DNA of 64,000 nucleotides, taken from positions 1 to 64,000 of the forward strand of contig NZ_QGKL01000026.1 in assembly GCF_003172895.1 (NCBI RefSeq). Direction: 5' to 3'. Numbering within the stretch: position 1 is the stretch's first letter; every line of letters begins with the position of its first letter. A program made the translations under genes and the position numbers. Shown here piece by piece: positions 45,076 to 54,363 of the stretch. The notes beneath the pieces are model-generated. The model did no database searches. It worked only from the letters and a program-made list of their open reading frames with translations, and was not told the origin of the DNA. This DNA is from Leucothrix arctica (lineage in GTDB: Bacteria > Pseudomonadota > Gammaproteobacteria > Thiotrichales > Thiotrichaceae).

Positions 45076-46587
45076 ATGACCATTATCAAGAAAGACGACC
45101 TAATCGATAGCGTCGCGGATGCTCTACAGTATATTTCTTATTACCACCCACAAGACTTCATCGAAGGTATGTATGACGCATACAAGCGTGAAGAGTCTGA
45201 AGCTGCAAAAGATGCTATTGCACAGATCCTAGTCAACTCACGCATGTGTGCTGAAGGCCACCGTCCTATTTGTCAGGATACGGGTATCGTTACTGTGTTT
45301 GTACGTATCGGTATGCAAGTGCAGTGGGAAGCGGATGGTATGAGCGTTGAAGACATGATTAATGAAGGTGTGCGTCGTGCTTACACGCAGCCTGATAATA
45401 TTCTTCGTGCCTCTATTCTTGCTGATCCTGCGGGCAAGCGTACAAATACTAAAGACAACACGCCTGCTGTGATTCACATGACAGTTGTGCCGGGTGACAA
45501 GATTGAATTAGAAATCGCTGCTAAAGGTGGTGGTTCTGAGAATAAAGCGAAGATGGCGATGCTTAATCCTAGTGATAGCGTTGTTGACTGGGTACTTAAA
45601 ACAGTACCGACAATGGGCGCAGGTTGGTGCCCACCGGGTATGCTTGGAATAGGTATCGGTGGAACAGCTGAGAAAGCGGCTGTAATGGCAAAAGAAGCGT
45701 TGATGGAGTCGATTGATATTCAAGCGCTTCGTGACCGTGGCCCACAAAACCGCGTTGAAGAGCTACGTCTTGAGATCATGGATAAGGTTAATGACCTTGG
45801 TATTGGTGCGCAGGGTCTTGGTGGTCTAACGACTGTGCTTGATGTGAAGATTAAGGACTATCCTACACACGCAGCGTCATTGCCTGTTTGTATGATCCCT
45901 AACTGTGCGGCGACACGTCACGCACACTTTACGCTTGATGGTAGTGGCCCGTCGCTACAGACGCCGCCTGACTTGTCAGCATGGCCAGACATTAGCTACG
46001 AAGCAGGTGAGAACTCACGTCGTGTTGATCTAAATACTGTGACTGCTGAAGACGTTACAACATGGAAACCGGGTGAAGTGATTTTGCTGTCAGGTAAAAT
46101 GTTGACAGGTCGTGATGCGGCTCATAAGAAAATTGTAGGCATTTTGGATAGTGGTGAAGAGTTGCCAGTATCGCTAAAAGGTCGCTTTATCTATTACGTT
46201 GGCCCTGTTGACCCAGTGCGTGAAGAAGCGGTTGGTCCTGCTGGCCCGACAACAGCAACACGTATGGATAAGTTTACAGACCAAGTACTAGAGCAGACTG
46301 GTTTGCTAGGTATGATTGGTAAAGCTGAGCGTGGCCCTGTGGCTATCGAAAGCATTAAGAAGCACAAGTCTGTGTACTTGATGGCGGTCGGTGGTGCGGC
46401 TTACTTGGTGTCTAAAGCGATAGTTCACTCTGAAGTACTTGCGTTCCCTGAGTTGGGCATGGAAGCGATCTATGAGTTTGATGTACGTGATATGCCGGTG
46501 ACGGTTGCGGTTGATTCACTGGGTGAGTCAGTACACCAGACTGGGCCTCAGAAGTGGCAGCAGATTATTTTAGATAAGAAGTCGTAA
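45076..46587 (+). CDS. fumA: Fumarate hydratase class I (iron-sulfur type)
   Basis: A single-chain 503-residue [4Fe-4S] fumarase converting fumarate to malate. Cluster and active-site cysteines lie in RPICQDTGIV near residue 66, AGWCPPGMLGIGIGG near residue 185 and CMIPNCAATRH near residue 277. The C-terminal part holds the class I beta domain (LSGKMLTGRDAAHKKI, YVGPVDPVREEAVGPAGPTT). AGGAGG lies before the ATG. It continues the succinate-to-malate step right after the sdh genes. I cannot tell FumA from FumB type. Confidence 0.9.
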   Translation: MTIIKKDDLIDSVADALQYISYYHPQDFIEGMYDAYKREESEAAKDAIAQILVNSRMCAEGHRPICQDTGIVTVFVRIGMQVQWEADGMSVEDMINEGVRRAYTQPDNILRASILADPAGKRTNTKDNTPAVIHMTVVPGDKIELEIAAKGGGSENKAKMAMLNPSDSVVDWVLKTVPTMGAGWCPPGMLGIGIGGTAEKAAVMAKEALMESIDIQALRDRGPQNRVEELRLEIMDKVNDLGIGAQGLGGLTTVLDVKIKDYPTHAASLPVCMIPNCAATRHAHFTLDGSGPSLQTPPDLSAWPDISYEAGENSRRVDLNTVTAEDVTTWKPGEVILLSGKMLTGRDAAHKKIVGILDSGEELPVSLKGRFIYYVGPVDPVREEAVGPAGPTTATRMDKFTDQVLEQTGLLGMIGKAERGPVAIESIKKHKSVYLMAVGGAAYLVSKAIVHSEVLAFPELGMEAIYEFDVRDMPVTVAVDSLGESVHQTGPQKWQQIILDKKS

Positions 46588-46603
46588 GATTATCAAAATG
46601 CGT

Positions 46604-46637
46604 TGAGGTTAGGTCTTTTGGGCCTAACCTCATTTGT
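46604..46637 (+). terminator. Intrinsic terminator of the fumarase gene
   Basis: A 12-base stem with one wobble pair (TGAGGTTAGGTC / GGCCTAACCTCA), loop TTTTG-type, followed by TTTGTT, 17 bases after the stop. Confidence 0.8.
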
Positions 46638-46677
46638 TAATTAATTGTCAGTTGTGATAATTAATAGGATTAAAATT

Positions 46678-47568
46678 GTGGATTTAAGAGAAAGATTTAG
46701 GCTAAAAGTCTATGAATCTGATGGCACTCAGTATGAAATATTGTTTAATAGTATTATGAGGTTAGCTGTTGATGATTTTAAGAGTGTTAAGCCTCATGGT
46801 AACATTGGTGATAGAGGCAATGACGGTTGGGTGCAAAGTACTGGTAGTTATTACCAAGTATATGCCCCAGAAGAGCTTTTTAAAAATACTAAGAATGCAA
46901 TTTTAAAAGTTAAACGAGACTTTCAAGTTCTCAAAGGTTACTGGGATGACATATCTAGAATAAATTCATTCTACTATGTGTTAAATGATAAATTTCAAGG
47001 GGTTTCTCCCCATATATCTCAGGCTGTGGAGTCTTTAAAGAAGGAATACAATCTTGTAACAGTTGGTGTTTTTTCAAATGACGATCTTGAAAGAGAGTTA
47101 TTTAAACTTCCGAATGCTGATATATGTTCACTACTTGGTACCCAAGCAGAGAGTAATATTAATTCAAGAGAAGACCAGATAAAAGCTAGAGAGTTTTTAG
47201 ATGAACTGTCTTTCATTTTTGAAGCGCTTTTTAATTCAAGTACGGAAGCTGGATATTTTTTTCCTGCAAATGTTTTTTACTTTATCGACAGAAAAACTAA
47301 TAACGACTGGGAAGTAAGTAGGCAGTTATGTACTGATCAAAGAATTGCAGAAAACCAGAAAAATATGTGGAATCAACTGATTTCTATGTTTAATCAGGTG
47401 AGTCAAGATCACTACTACGAAGATATTGGGCTATCTTTTAAGTATAAGCCTCCGTATGAGTTGGTTGGTAGAGATCAGTTAATTGAAACTAGAAAAAAAT
47501 CAATGGGAAAGTTGATACAAAACCTTGCTGATTCTTATGTGGTGGTGCGTGACTTTTCCCTGCAGTAA
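46678..47568 (+). CDS. Solitary nuclease-like protein, possibly defence-related
   Basis: A 296-residue protein with AT-rich codons unlike the housekeeping genes upstream. The N-terminal part has PHGNIGDRGNDGWVQSTGSYYQVYAPEELF: a GD-x(2)-NDG motif followed by Q-x-Y, the outline of a PD-(D/E)xK-type nuclease core, as found in proteins of ABC-three-component and other anti-phage systems. The rest is helical and unrecognised. The open frame reaches a TTG at 46645, but the GTG at 46678 has AGGA before it. It stands alone between fumA and an IS66 element. The nuclease call is moderate, defence use is inference. Confidence 0.55.
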   Translation: MDLRERFRLKVYESDGTQYEILFNSIMRLAVDDFKSVKPHGNIGDRGNDGWVQSTGSYYQVYAPEELFKNTKNAILKVKRDFQVLKGYWDDISRINSFYYVLNDKFQGVSPHISQAVESLKKEYNLVTVGVFSNDDLERELFKLPNADICSLLGTQAESNINSREDQIKAREFLDELSFIFEALFNSSTEAGYFFPANVFYFIDRKTNNDWEVSRQLCTDQRIAENQKNMWNQLISMFNQVSQDHYYEDIGLSFKYKPPYELVGRDQLIETRKKSMGKLIQNLADSYVVVRDFSLQ

Positions 47569-47745
47569 GCTACTAGCGTTCGTAATAACCATTAGACAGT
47601 CCTTGTATCATTGAACAAACTAAAAAGAGCTTCTCTTGCTTGATAAAGAGCATAGCTTCTTTTTGGAATATGCGCTATATGATCATACGAGATCTGACAT
47701 CTCATCACTTGACGAGCATGGTATAGCTTATCAAATTTAGAGAGA

Positions 47746-47789
47746 CCATAACCAACTGGGTCTAAACACATAACCAATTGGGTCTAAAC
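47746..47789. repeat. 22-base tandem repeat, two copies
   Basis: Two adjacent copies (47746-47767 and 47768-47789) of a 22-base unit containing AACCAACTGGGTCTAAAC, with two differences. The region 47569-47811 holds no supported gene; it is squeezed between the nuclease-like gene and the IS66 element and may be debris. Confidence 0.5.
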
Positions 47790-47811
47790 TTATAAAGAGA
47801 TAGTTAAAAAT

Positions 47812-49348
47812 GTAACCGTTCACGGGGGGACTTAGGCCGATATAGCATGCTGACCTAACGGCAGCCGTACGGTAATCGCTTCACCACGCAGGCCTTGTTC
47901 ACAGACTTTTCTCAATATCTCATGAACACCCAAGCCTAGGCGCTTACACGTTTCAGTTAGGGTCAGAATCACCGGACGGAACTGATCACCTCTGGCCGAT
48001 TGACTAAAGAAACTGGTTTTACGCCAGATCACATAAGGACGTATCGCGCGTTCCGCTTCATTGTTTGTCATGGGAATCGTACGATCCCGCAAAAATGTCC
48101 AGAGCATAGATTCATCAATCAGTAAACGTTTGCACTGATTGGCTGTTTTACTGGTTTTTTGTTCCACGTCAGCTGGCGAAACTTCAAGACCTAAGTTGAG
48201 TAGGCGGTGCATCCACTGTTTAAATCGCAGCATTCGAGCGTGATAACAGGCATCAGAATAACCGTCAGATCGCCAACGATTACGGAAGTGAACAATCAAG
48301 CGGGATAATCGCCAGAGCTGTTTTCCCAGTACACCCGCTCGCCCCACGCGTTCTGATATTTTCTTGAACTTACGGATAATATGCGCCCAGCAAAGTTGCC
48401 GTTTCTCGATAGGGTAATCGTTGTAACCGCCATGTTGATCGGTCACGAGTATGCCATCAAATTCATCCAGCAAGCCATTGGCTGCGCCTTTACCCCGAGA
48501 ATAATGAACTAGAAAGTAGACGACCTGTGACGAACAAAGCACCCAGAGCCAACGCCGCTCACTGTTGCGGTAATGACTGGTTTCATCCGCATGGGCGATG
48601 GGCAACTCGCGGACGGCTTGGCCGACCTGTTGATAAAGTGGTAACAACCATTCCGTTACCGACCGAGTCGCTTGACTCACTGCACCCGTGCTAAAGGAGA
48701 GTTGCCATTGATCGTTCAGTAATCGTTGGATGTTTGAAATGGATAAGGCGTATGCCCCATTCATCAACGTAATCCAGCTGATCAACCCTGGCCCCATTTG
48801 TCCGCTAGGTATTGTGTCTGGTAGATGAGCAACCTAACGCATCTGGCAACGAGGGCATATTGCATCATAAAGACAATGCTCAGTGATCTTGCTGCGTACT
48901 TCAGGAAGGTCAAATACCTGATGACGTTGGTAAGGCTCCTGAGATAAATCACAGAGGGCTCCACAGGCGCACTGAGTATCAGGATAGTAATGAATTTTCT
49001 CATCAGTAGCAGAGAGATCTACCCGCACACGTTGATGTCCTTTGTGACCGGGTTGTGCCCCTTTTTTGCGAGGCCTCTTTGGTTTTTTCTCGCGCTTAGC
49101 ACGCTGTTCTGGCGAATCCTGGGAGGGTGGTTTGGATGAGTTTCTGGAAGAACTCCCGCTGCCCGCATTGTCTTCCAGTTCAGCCACCCGTTGCTCTAGC
49201 TGAGCCACTAAGTCCAATAACTGACGATTGAGCTGTTGCGAAGCCGCAAGCTCAGTGGGTAGTTGATCATTGAAAAGTGCCTCAGTAAGTTTGTTCATTA
49301 TCTAATCATAACGAATGATGACTTAAATACAACCCCGTGAACGGTTAC
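47812..49348. mobile_element. IS66-family insertion sequence with exact ends
   Basis: Perfect 16-base terminal inverted repeats GTAACCGTTCACGGGG (47812-47827) and its complement (49333-49348) enclose one transposase frame. Immediately outside both ends lies the same GTTAAAAAT (47803-47811 and 49349-49357), a target duplication of 8-9 bases as expected for IS66. There is no tnpA or tnpB, as in the ISBst12-like single-gene group. Length about 1.54 kb. Confidence 0.9.
47832..49298 (-). pseudogene. IS66-family transposase TnpC, interrupted by an in-frame TAG
   Basis: The 488-codon frame starts at 49298 with a coiled segment (LLDLVAQLEQRVAELEDN), then SSRNSSKPPSQDSP and the zinc-like CACGALC and CPRC region. 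It meets TAG at 48834-48836, in the same frame as the rest, which resumes with VAHLPDTIPSGQMGPGLI and carries the DDE core (LPIAHADETSHYRN; ILVTDQHGGYNDY; TNNEAERAIRPY). So one nonsense mutation, not a frameshift, disables an otherwise full-length IS66 transposase. The downstream piece could start again at the Met of MGPGLI but would lack the N-terminal DNA-binding part. Confidence 0.9.
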
Positions 49349-49457
49349 GTTAAAAATAGCTGACTACAAGGTAAAAAGCTTTATTTTTACGCTATTTTTT
49401 AGTATTGTTATCATTTTTTGTAATAGCGTGCGCTATCTAAAATAGGAGTTTTAATAA

Positions 49458-50141
49458 ATGTTAAATTTTAAATCTTTTTTTCAGCCAATATTGATTATAT
49501 TGGCTTCAACGATAAGTTTTCAAGCCTTAGCTGACATTAATCCTAGAAAACAAGATGGAATAGAGATGGTAAAAGATCTTGGTAAGAAAATTGAACCATA
49601 TAAAAAAGTCGCAGAGCAGTTAATGATTAAGTCTATTGACTGGGCAATTAAAGTTGAAAATTGTTCCAAAAATTCTGATGCCAAAAAAATCCGATTGAAA
49701 TTCGACTCATTGCATGAAAGTAATAGTAGTCCTGGTGTTTTGATGATATTTAGAACCGAAATAACAAATACAGTTACCCAGGAAAAAAACAACCCAATGG
49801 TATCATTTAAGATCTCCGTTGATAAAAGTGGTTTTGACAATAAATACAATATTGGTTATTTTGAGATTTATCCTGTAGATATGTCAATGTGGACGGGTCC
49901 TACCAAGTCAAGTTACATGTGTAGCTCAAAAAAAGTCGAGATAGATGAGCACACTAACCGAATTTATGAAAGGAAAAAAATGATAACTATAAAAGAGATA
50001 TTAAATGGCGCGAAAGCTCAAAAAAATAACATCAAACCTAAAACCGCTATTTCGTTCGAACCAAAAACAATTAATAATCAATCTTTGGGTTATCTGGGAT
50101 TAGACATGAATGCCGTATCTTCATTGTTAGGAACTGAGTGA
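49458..50141 (+). CDS. Exported hypothetical protein, AT-rich
   Basis: A 227-residue protein with a clear Sec signal peptide (KSFFQPILIILASTISFQALA, cleavage after ALA near residue 25). The mature part is Lys-rich, with two cysteines (VENCSKN, YMCSSKK) that may pair, and no motif I recognise. Base composition is much more AT-rich than the core genes, which suggests acquisition. It lies just outside the right end of the IS66 element and is monocistronic. Confidence 0.6.
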   Translation: MLNFKSFFQPILIILASTISFQALADINPRKQDGIEMVKDLGKKIEPYKKVAEQLMIKSIDWAIKVENCSKNSDAKKIRLKFDSLHESNSSPGVLMIFRTEITNTVTQEKNNPMVSFKISVDKSGFDNKYNIGYFEIYPVDMSMWTGPTKSSYMCSSKKVEIDEHTNRIYERKKMITIKEILNGAKAQKNNIKPKTAISFEPKTINNQSLGYLGLDMNAVSSLLGTE

Positions 50142-50672
50142 GCAAAGTCTTTGCGCACAAGATTCAAAATAAGAAACCATTTCCAGTACCTTTAAAGCCT
50201 ATTTAGGTAAGTTAGCAGGTTATGCACATATATAATCTGCTAAATTATTTTTTCGCCTTAGAAACAAAGAAAAACGATGGTTTATTTCAGTTTGTTTTGC
50301 TGCAATTATAAAGCTCCCTACATACTTAATATCATAAGACTAGGATACTGATGAGGCTTGATTTTGTGATGGTGACCTGGCGACGATGCAGTAAGTGCAT
50401 ACTTGTTATATGAATGTTAAAGATGACAAGTAGACGGAAAAATTATTATTTGCGTTGGGTAACGAATGCACTGAAAAAATGATAGCGTAACTTTCATCTC
50501 TTGATACGCAATATAGAAATAATCACCCGAAAAGCCTAAGAGAACTGTTAATCGCAATAAGTTTTCCACAGAAAACAGTTTTTAATTTTTTATAAAACGT
50601 GCAGTGGTGAGTTGTACTAGCTCACCACTGTTTAGTTCTTCATGAACTAGGTTTAGACGAGAATTTCTCAGA
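50142..50672. other. Intergenic stretch without a supported gene
   Basis: About 530 bases with no supported gene. The only clear structure is a perfect 10-base hairpin at 50602-50630. It separates the exported protein gene from the remnant ATPase gene. Confidence 0.4.
50602..50635 (+). terminator. Probable terminator before the ATPase remnant
   Basis: Perfect 10-base stem CAGTGGTGAG / CTCACCACTG with a 9-base loop, followed by TTTAGTT. Confidence 0.55.
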
Positions 50673-50819
50673 TTGCTCACGGTCTATCAAGGCTTGATTT
50701 TCTTAGTCCGCAATTTCTTTACTTTTCTCAAGCAAAGTATTCTTTCCCTGGTTACTTCGACTTCTCGTCCTTTTTCATCCTTAATTCTAACTGTTGGCAT
50801 AGCTGATCTCAATATTCAA

Positions 50820-51392
50820 TTTTGCGTGATTGATTTAGCCTGTATTGCGTCTGGTAAAACGAGTCGTAGTGATATTGAGTCTGTGCTGGAGATGTCGGTT
50901 GAGCCTTACTTGCAACGCTTGGAGGGTGAGTTCGATATTATTCAGCGCATTCAGCCTGTGCTTTCTACGCCTAAGTCACGACAAGTGAAGTACCGTATTC
51001 AAGATGCGTTTTTGAGCTTTTGGTTTCGTTTTATTTACCGTTACCGTAGTGCGGTTGAGATTGGTAATTTGGAGTTTTTACAACAAGTCATTCAGCGTGA
51101 CTTTGCAACTTACAGTGGTGAGTGGTTGGAGCGTTTGTTTCAGGAGCAGCTTGCCGCAACTGGTCAATACAGTGTGATTGGTAACTACTGGGGGCCTAGA
51201 AATAAAAACGAAATTGATATTGTCGCCCTAAACGAGTTGGATAAGACGGCGTTGGTTGCGGAGGTGAAGCGTAACCCTAAAAATATTCGTTTGAGTAAGC
51301 TGAAAGAGAAGGCGGTAAAGCTGGAGCAAAAGTTGAAAGGGTATGATATTGAGTATCGTGGTTTGTCGTTGGATGACTTGTCAGTGGAGTAA
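50820..51392 (+). pseudogene. C-terminal remnant of an archaeal-type AAA ATPase with nuclease-like tail
   Basis: Homology-like sequence begins near the stretch DLACIASGKTSRSDIESVL and runs to the stop: a winged-helix part, FWFRFIYRYRS, and a C-terminal DUF234-type domain with NEIDIVALNELDKTALVAEVKRNP, matching a PD-(D/E)xK core (Asp, then Glu-x-Lys). The N-terminal P-loop ATPase part of the family (Walker A and B) is missing; the frame upstream to 50673 does not resemble it. The tail of this gene is found again at 52124-52246, beyond the toxin-antitoxin pair. A dead gene. Confidence 0.75.
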
Positions 51393-51468
51393 CGGCTATA
51401 TCTAAATGCTGTGACAAAGCTTATTTTCTGCTAACATATAATGACACATATACTTTATGAGGTGATTT

Positions 51469-51699
51469 ATGGGACAAGTCACAATATATCTCGAAGAAGA
51501 AATCGAATTAAAAATGATCAAAGCAGCGGAGTCAGCTAACCTTTCTAAAAGTAAGTGGATAGCGCGTTTGATCCAAGAAAAAATAGCAAAAGAGTGGCCG
51601 CAATCGGTGATAGATATGGCAGGCTCATGGAGCGACTTTCCAGAAGCTGACGAGTTACGTGCTAATCAAGTACAAGATATAGCAAGAGAGTCCTTTTGA
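51469..51699 (+). CDS. CopG/VapB-like antitoxin
   Basis: A 76-residue protein with an N-terminal ribbon-helix-helix (MGQVTIYLEEEIELKMIKAAE, then LSKSKWIARLIQEKI) and a C-terminal tail with WPQSVIDMAGSWSDFPEADELR that should wrap the toxin. Such antitoxins bind their own promoter and neutralise the PIN toxin. GAGGTGA precedes the ATG. The stop overlaps the toxin start as TGATG, so translation is coupled. Confidence 0.85.
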   Translation: MGQVTIYLEEEIELKMIKAAESANLSKSKWIARLIQEKIAKEWPQSVIDMAGSWSDFPEADELRANQVQDIARESF

Positions 51700-52091
51700 T
51701 GTATGTACTTGATACGAACACGCTGATCTATTTCTTTAAAGACATGGGAAACGTTAAGCATAATTTGTTGCAAATACCTCCTCAAGATCTCGCTATTCCA
51801 TCTGTTGTGGTTTATGAACTGGAGTATGGGCTAGCAAAGTCTAATGCACCGCAAAAACGTCGTGCCCAGATCGGTGAGTTATGTTCATTGGTGAATATAT
51901 TGCCGTTTGATGAGGCTGAAGCTAAGTGTGCGGCAACAGTTCGAGCGACTTTAGAAAGGCAGGGTACACCTATTGGACCACAGGATATTTTGATTGCTGG
52001 GACAGCTCTGGCTAACCAAGGTGTTTTAGTGACGCATAACACCGGTGAGTTTTCGCGTGTTGCAGGGCTCGACCTAGAGGACTGGTATTAA
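51699..52091 (+). CDS. vapC: VapC-type PIN-domain toxin
   Basis: A 130-residue PIN ribonuclease. The acidic residues of the active site are in YVLDTNTLIY (Asp5), VYELEYG (Glu near residue 40), GPQDILIAGTA (Asp near residue 97) and THNTGEFSRV near residue 115, where the last acid is replaced by Asn plus Glu as in many VapC/FitB proteins. It cleaves specific RNAs, often initiator tRNA or rRNA. The ATG at 51699 shares one base with the antitoxin stop. The pair lies between two copies of the ATPase gene tail. Confidence 0.88.
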   Translation: MYVLDTNTLIYFFKDMGNVKHNLLQIPPQDLAIPSVVVYELEYGLAKSNAPQKRRAQIGELCSLVNILPFDEAEAKCAATVRATLERQGTPIGPQDILIAGTALANQGVLVTHNTGEFSRVAGLDLEDWY

Positions 52092-52123
52092 TACATTGGT
52101 TGTTAAAGCTTAGCTATATTGAC

Positions 52124-52246
52124 GAGGTTAAGCATAACCCTAAGAATATTCGTTTAAGTAAGCTGAAAGAGAAGACGGTGAAGCTGGAGCAAAAGTTGAA
52201 GGGTATAAAATTGAGTATCGTGGATTGTCGTTGGATGATTTATAGT
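52124..52246 (+). repeat. Second copy of the ATPase gene tail (direct repeat of 51261-51384)
   Basis: About 123 bases match 51261-51384 with scattered differences and one missing base that shifts the frame (GAAGGG against GAAAGGG). The translation gives EVKHNPKNIRLSKLKEKTVK before going out of frame. It has no start or upstream partner and marks the far side of the toxin-antitoxin pair. Confidence 0.85.
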
Positions 52247-52334
52247 CTCGTAGGCTGGCTTTGTAGTTAGCAGTTGTTTATGCAGGTATAAGCAAGGGGT
52301 TAAAAAATAGGCACATAGGCAATGGGAGAGTAAG

Positions 52335-53327
52335 TTGGGAGGTTTACACAGAAAGCTTGGTGAAGGTGAGGTGCTTGCCCTCATTGGAAAAGCGATTACC
52401 GTTGGTTCTGGGAGCTACATTGGTGAACGTGAAAAGCGTATTGGTGACTTCGTTCGTCGCCACTATTCGTTTCGTGGTGCGCTAAAGATCCACAGGCACG
52501 CATTTGGTTGGGACTTGATTCGTGTGCCCGTTAACATTCTGTTGTCGGTTGTAAGAACTCTCCTAGCGTTGTTTGGTTTTTTAGCAGGTCTTGTCGGGCT
52601 GAAGAAACCAAAGGACTGGATAAAAAAGATTCCCCTAGGTCTACAGACCAATATGGATCGGCAGATTAGTTGGCTTATTGTCACTGAGTTACTTGAGCTT
52701 CCGTATCAACAAGGTCAGAAAATCAGCGACAACGATGCACTGATGACTGAAGTTCTCAAAGATCCTCATTTGCGGTCATTGCTTAATGAGAAGCTTGATA
52801 CGTTGTCTGAGCCTGCGAAATCTCCAGAGTTCAGAGCAAAGCTTGATGCCAAACTGGCTGAGTACGGCGCAACACGCACTGCATCATCGGAGTTGGCAAC
52901 CAGCACAACGCTATTGGTGACGAGTAAAATTGCGCTTGGGCAAGCATCGTTTGGTGCACTTAGTGCAGGGGCTGCTGTTTCTGCAGCGGTGGCGAACTCT
53001 GCGGCAGCATCAAGTTTTTGGCTAGGTTCAATGCCTGGCTTATACTACTATGCAGTTTTCCCTGTTGCTGCCTCGGTTTCGCAATTAATGGCTGTTACGG
53101 TTGTTATCTGTATTGTACTTGCACTTATTTCAACGTTCATAGGAATCTTGACTGACCCATTACAAGCGAAGCTCGGAATACATCAGAAAAGATTGAAAAA
53201 ACTGGTGAGTGCGGTTGGGAGTGACCTAAGCGGTAAGAAAGGTTCTGACTTCCACCTAAGGGAGAAGTACGCCGGGCGCCTTTTTGATATTATTGATGTT
53301 CTGTCCACTGTTGGGCGTTCGCTATGA
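52335..53327 (+). CDS. Membrane protein of unknown function, 330 residues
   Basis: The 330-residue protein begins with TTG, supported by GGGAGAG four bases upstream. A soluble N-terminal part (GKAITVGSGSYIGEREKRIGDFVRRHYSFRG) leads to a hydrophobic stretch near residues 60-90, a charged central part (DPHLRSLLNEKLDTLSEPAKSPEFRAKLD) and a hydrophobic region near residues 205-280 with about three helices, ending in a basic tail. I do not recognise the family with certainty. Codon use is more like the core genes than the upstream AT-rich protein. Confidence 0.6.
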   Translation: MGGLHRKLGEGEVLALIGKAITVGSGSYIGEREKRIGDFVRRHYSFRGALKIHRHAFGWDLIRVPVNILLSVVRTLLALFGFLAGLVGLKKPKDWIKKIPLGLQTNMDRQISWLIVTELLELPYQQGQKISDNDALMTEVLKDPHLRSLLNEKLDTLSEPAKSPEFRAKLDAKLAEYGATRTASSELATSTTLLVTSKIALGQASFGALSAGAAVSAAVANSAAASSFWLGSMPGLYYYAVFPVAASVSQLMAVTVVICIVLALISTFIGILTDPLQAKLGIHQKRLKKLVSAVGSDLSGKKGSDFHLREKYAGRLFDIIDVLSTVGRSL

Positions 53328-53415
53328 ATGGTTGGAGTGTTTGATGTTGTTGTGGTTCGTTTCGCAACATCATAACAATTTGTACCATTTAGCTTAGCGT
53401 TATGAGATTACATCT

Positions 53416-54006
53416 ATGTTCAAAGCCATCATCGTCAACGAAGAAGCTGGTCGTGTTGCTAAGTATCGCGTCATACGCAACGGTTCGCCGCTAACGTACG
53501 CCAACGTGTTGGACCTCTGGAGCACTGATTTCACTTTCCGAGAGTACTTTACATCCCTGCTGGCAGCATCGCCTTTTACTGCGTATCGCTGGGAGACACC
53601 AGCATTAAACATTGGCACTGTCGATAATGAGTTTGAATTTGTTCTTATCAACTCTCCATCGTTATGTAATCGAAAAACTGATGCGGCGACGTATAAAAAG
53701 TATTTCACTAACAAAGAAAAAAACGGTGGAATAGTGACCTTCGCCAACCTCGGTGGTGACGCGACCCTTATCGTTCCTTCTCCCCGAACAGACGCAAATG
53801 CATACGGGCACTTGGCCGCATTCCTCCGTCAAGCTCCTGCAGAGCAACATGATGCTTTTTGGAAGGTGCTTGGAGGTACTGTAAAATTCATGCTCGACAA
53901 AAATTCTATTTGGGTGAGTACAGCGGGTGGTGGTGTAGCATGGTTGCATGCCCGAGTTGACAACCAGCCCAAATATTACGCTTACTCACCATTCAAAACC
54001 GCCTAA
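53416..54006 (+). CDS. Conserved hypothetical protein (DUF6940-like)
   Basis: A 196-residue soluble protein. The order of segments (YRVIRNGSPLTYANVLDLW; FTSLLAASPFTAYRWETPAL; FEFVLINSPSL; GGDATLIVPSPRTDANAYGHLAAFLRQAPAEQ; DKNSIWVSTAGGGVAWLHARVD) looks like a conserved family of unknown function I associate with DUF6940. The name is from memory and unverified. It has no signal peptide or membrane helix. The HARVD end and the STAGGGVAWLH motif could be an active or binding site. It stands alone. Confidence 0.6.
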   Translation: MFKAIIVNEEAGRVAKYRVIRNGSPLTYANVLDLWSTDFTFREYFTSLLAASPFTAYRWETPALNIGTVDNEFEFVLINSPSLCNRKTDAATYKKYFTNKEKNGGIVTFANLGGDATLIVPSPRTDANAYGHLAAFLRQAPAEQHDAFWKVLGGTVKFMLDKNSIWVSTAGGGVAWLHARVDNQPKYYAYSPFKTA

Positions 54007-54018
54007 TAATAAATTTGA

Positions 54019-54231
54019 ATGGCGGACTGTGTAGCCTCTGGGTTGGAAGTTTTTGGAGCGTGCAAAAGAACTTATAAGGAATCAATTAAAACGGTGTCAA
54101 ATAAACTAAATCAATTTCGCTTAGCATCTGTCTCTGCTTTTTTGTTCATCTTTGCACTTGTAACAGTTGCTGGAACTTGGTCAGAGACTCAATTTATAAT
54201 TAAACCCTTTGTGGTTATCCCTTTTTTGTGA
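54019..54231 (+). CDS. Small membrane ORF, doubtful
   Basis: A 70-codon frame with one C-terminal membrane helix (LASVSAFLFIFALVTVAGTW). It starts 13 bases after the preceding gene but has no ribosome site. It may be a real small protein or a chance open frame; nothing else supports it. Confidence 0.25.
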   Translation: MADCVASGLEVFGACKRTYKESIKTVSNKLNQFRLASVSAFLFIFALVTVAGTWSETQFIIKPFVVIPFL

Positions 54232-54363
54232 TTAGTTGAGAATGGTTCGTTAATATAGATTATCAGTTGTCTTGTATTTACACATAAGTATAGTGGGGTA
54301 TGCTAAAGGTCTTAGGCCTTTTTAATGAGCTGTTCAGTAGCTTAAGTAATGTAAGGAGAGAAA

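Noticed and set aside
47592-47777. Open frame of 61 codons on the minus strand next to the IS66 element
   Set aside because: It runs into a tandem repeat and has no ribosome site or family likeness; perhaps debris.
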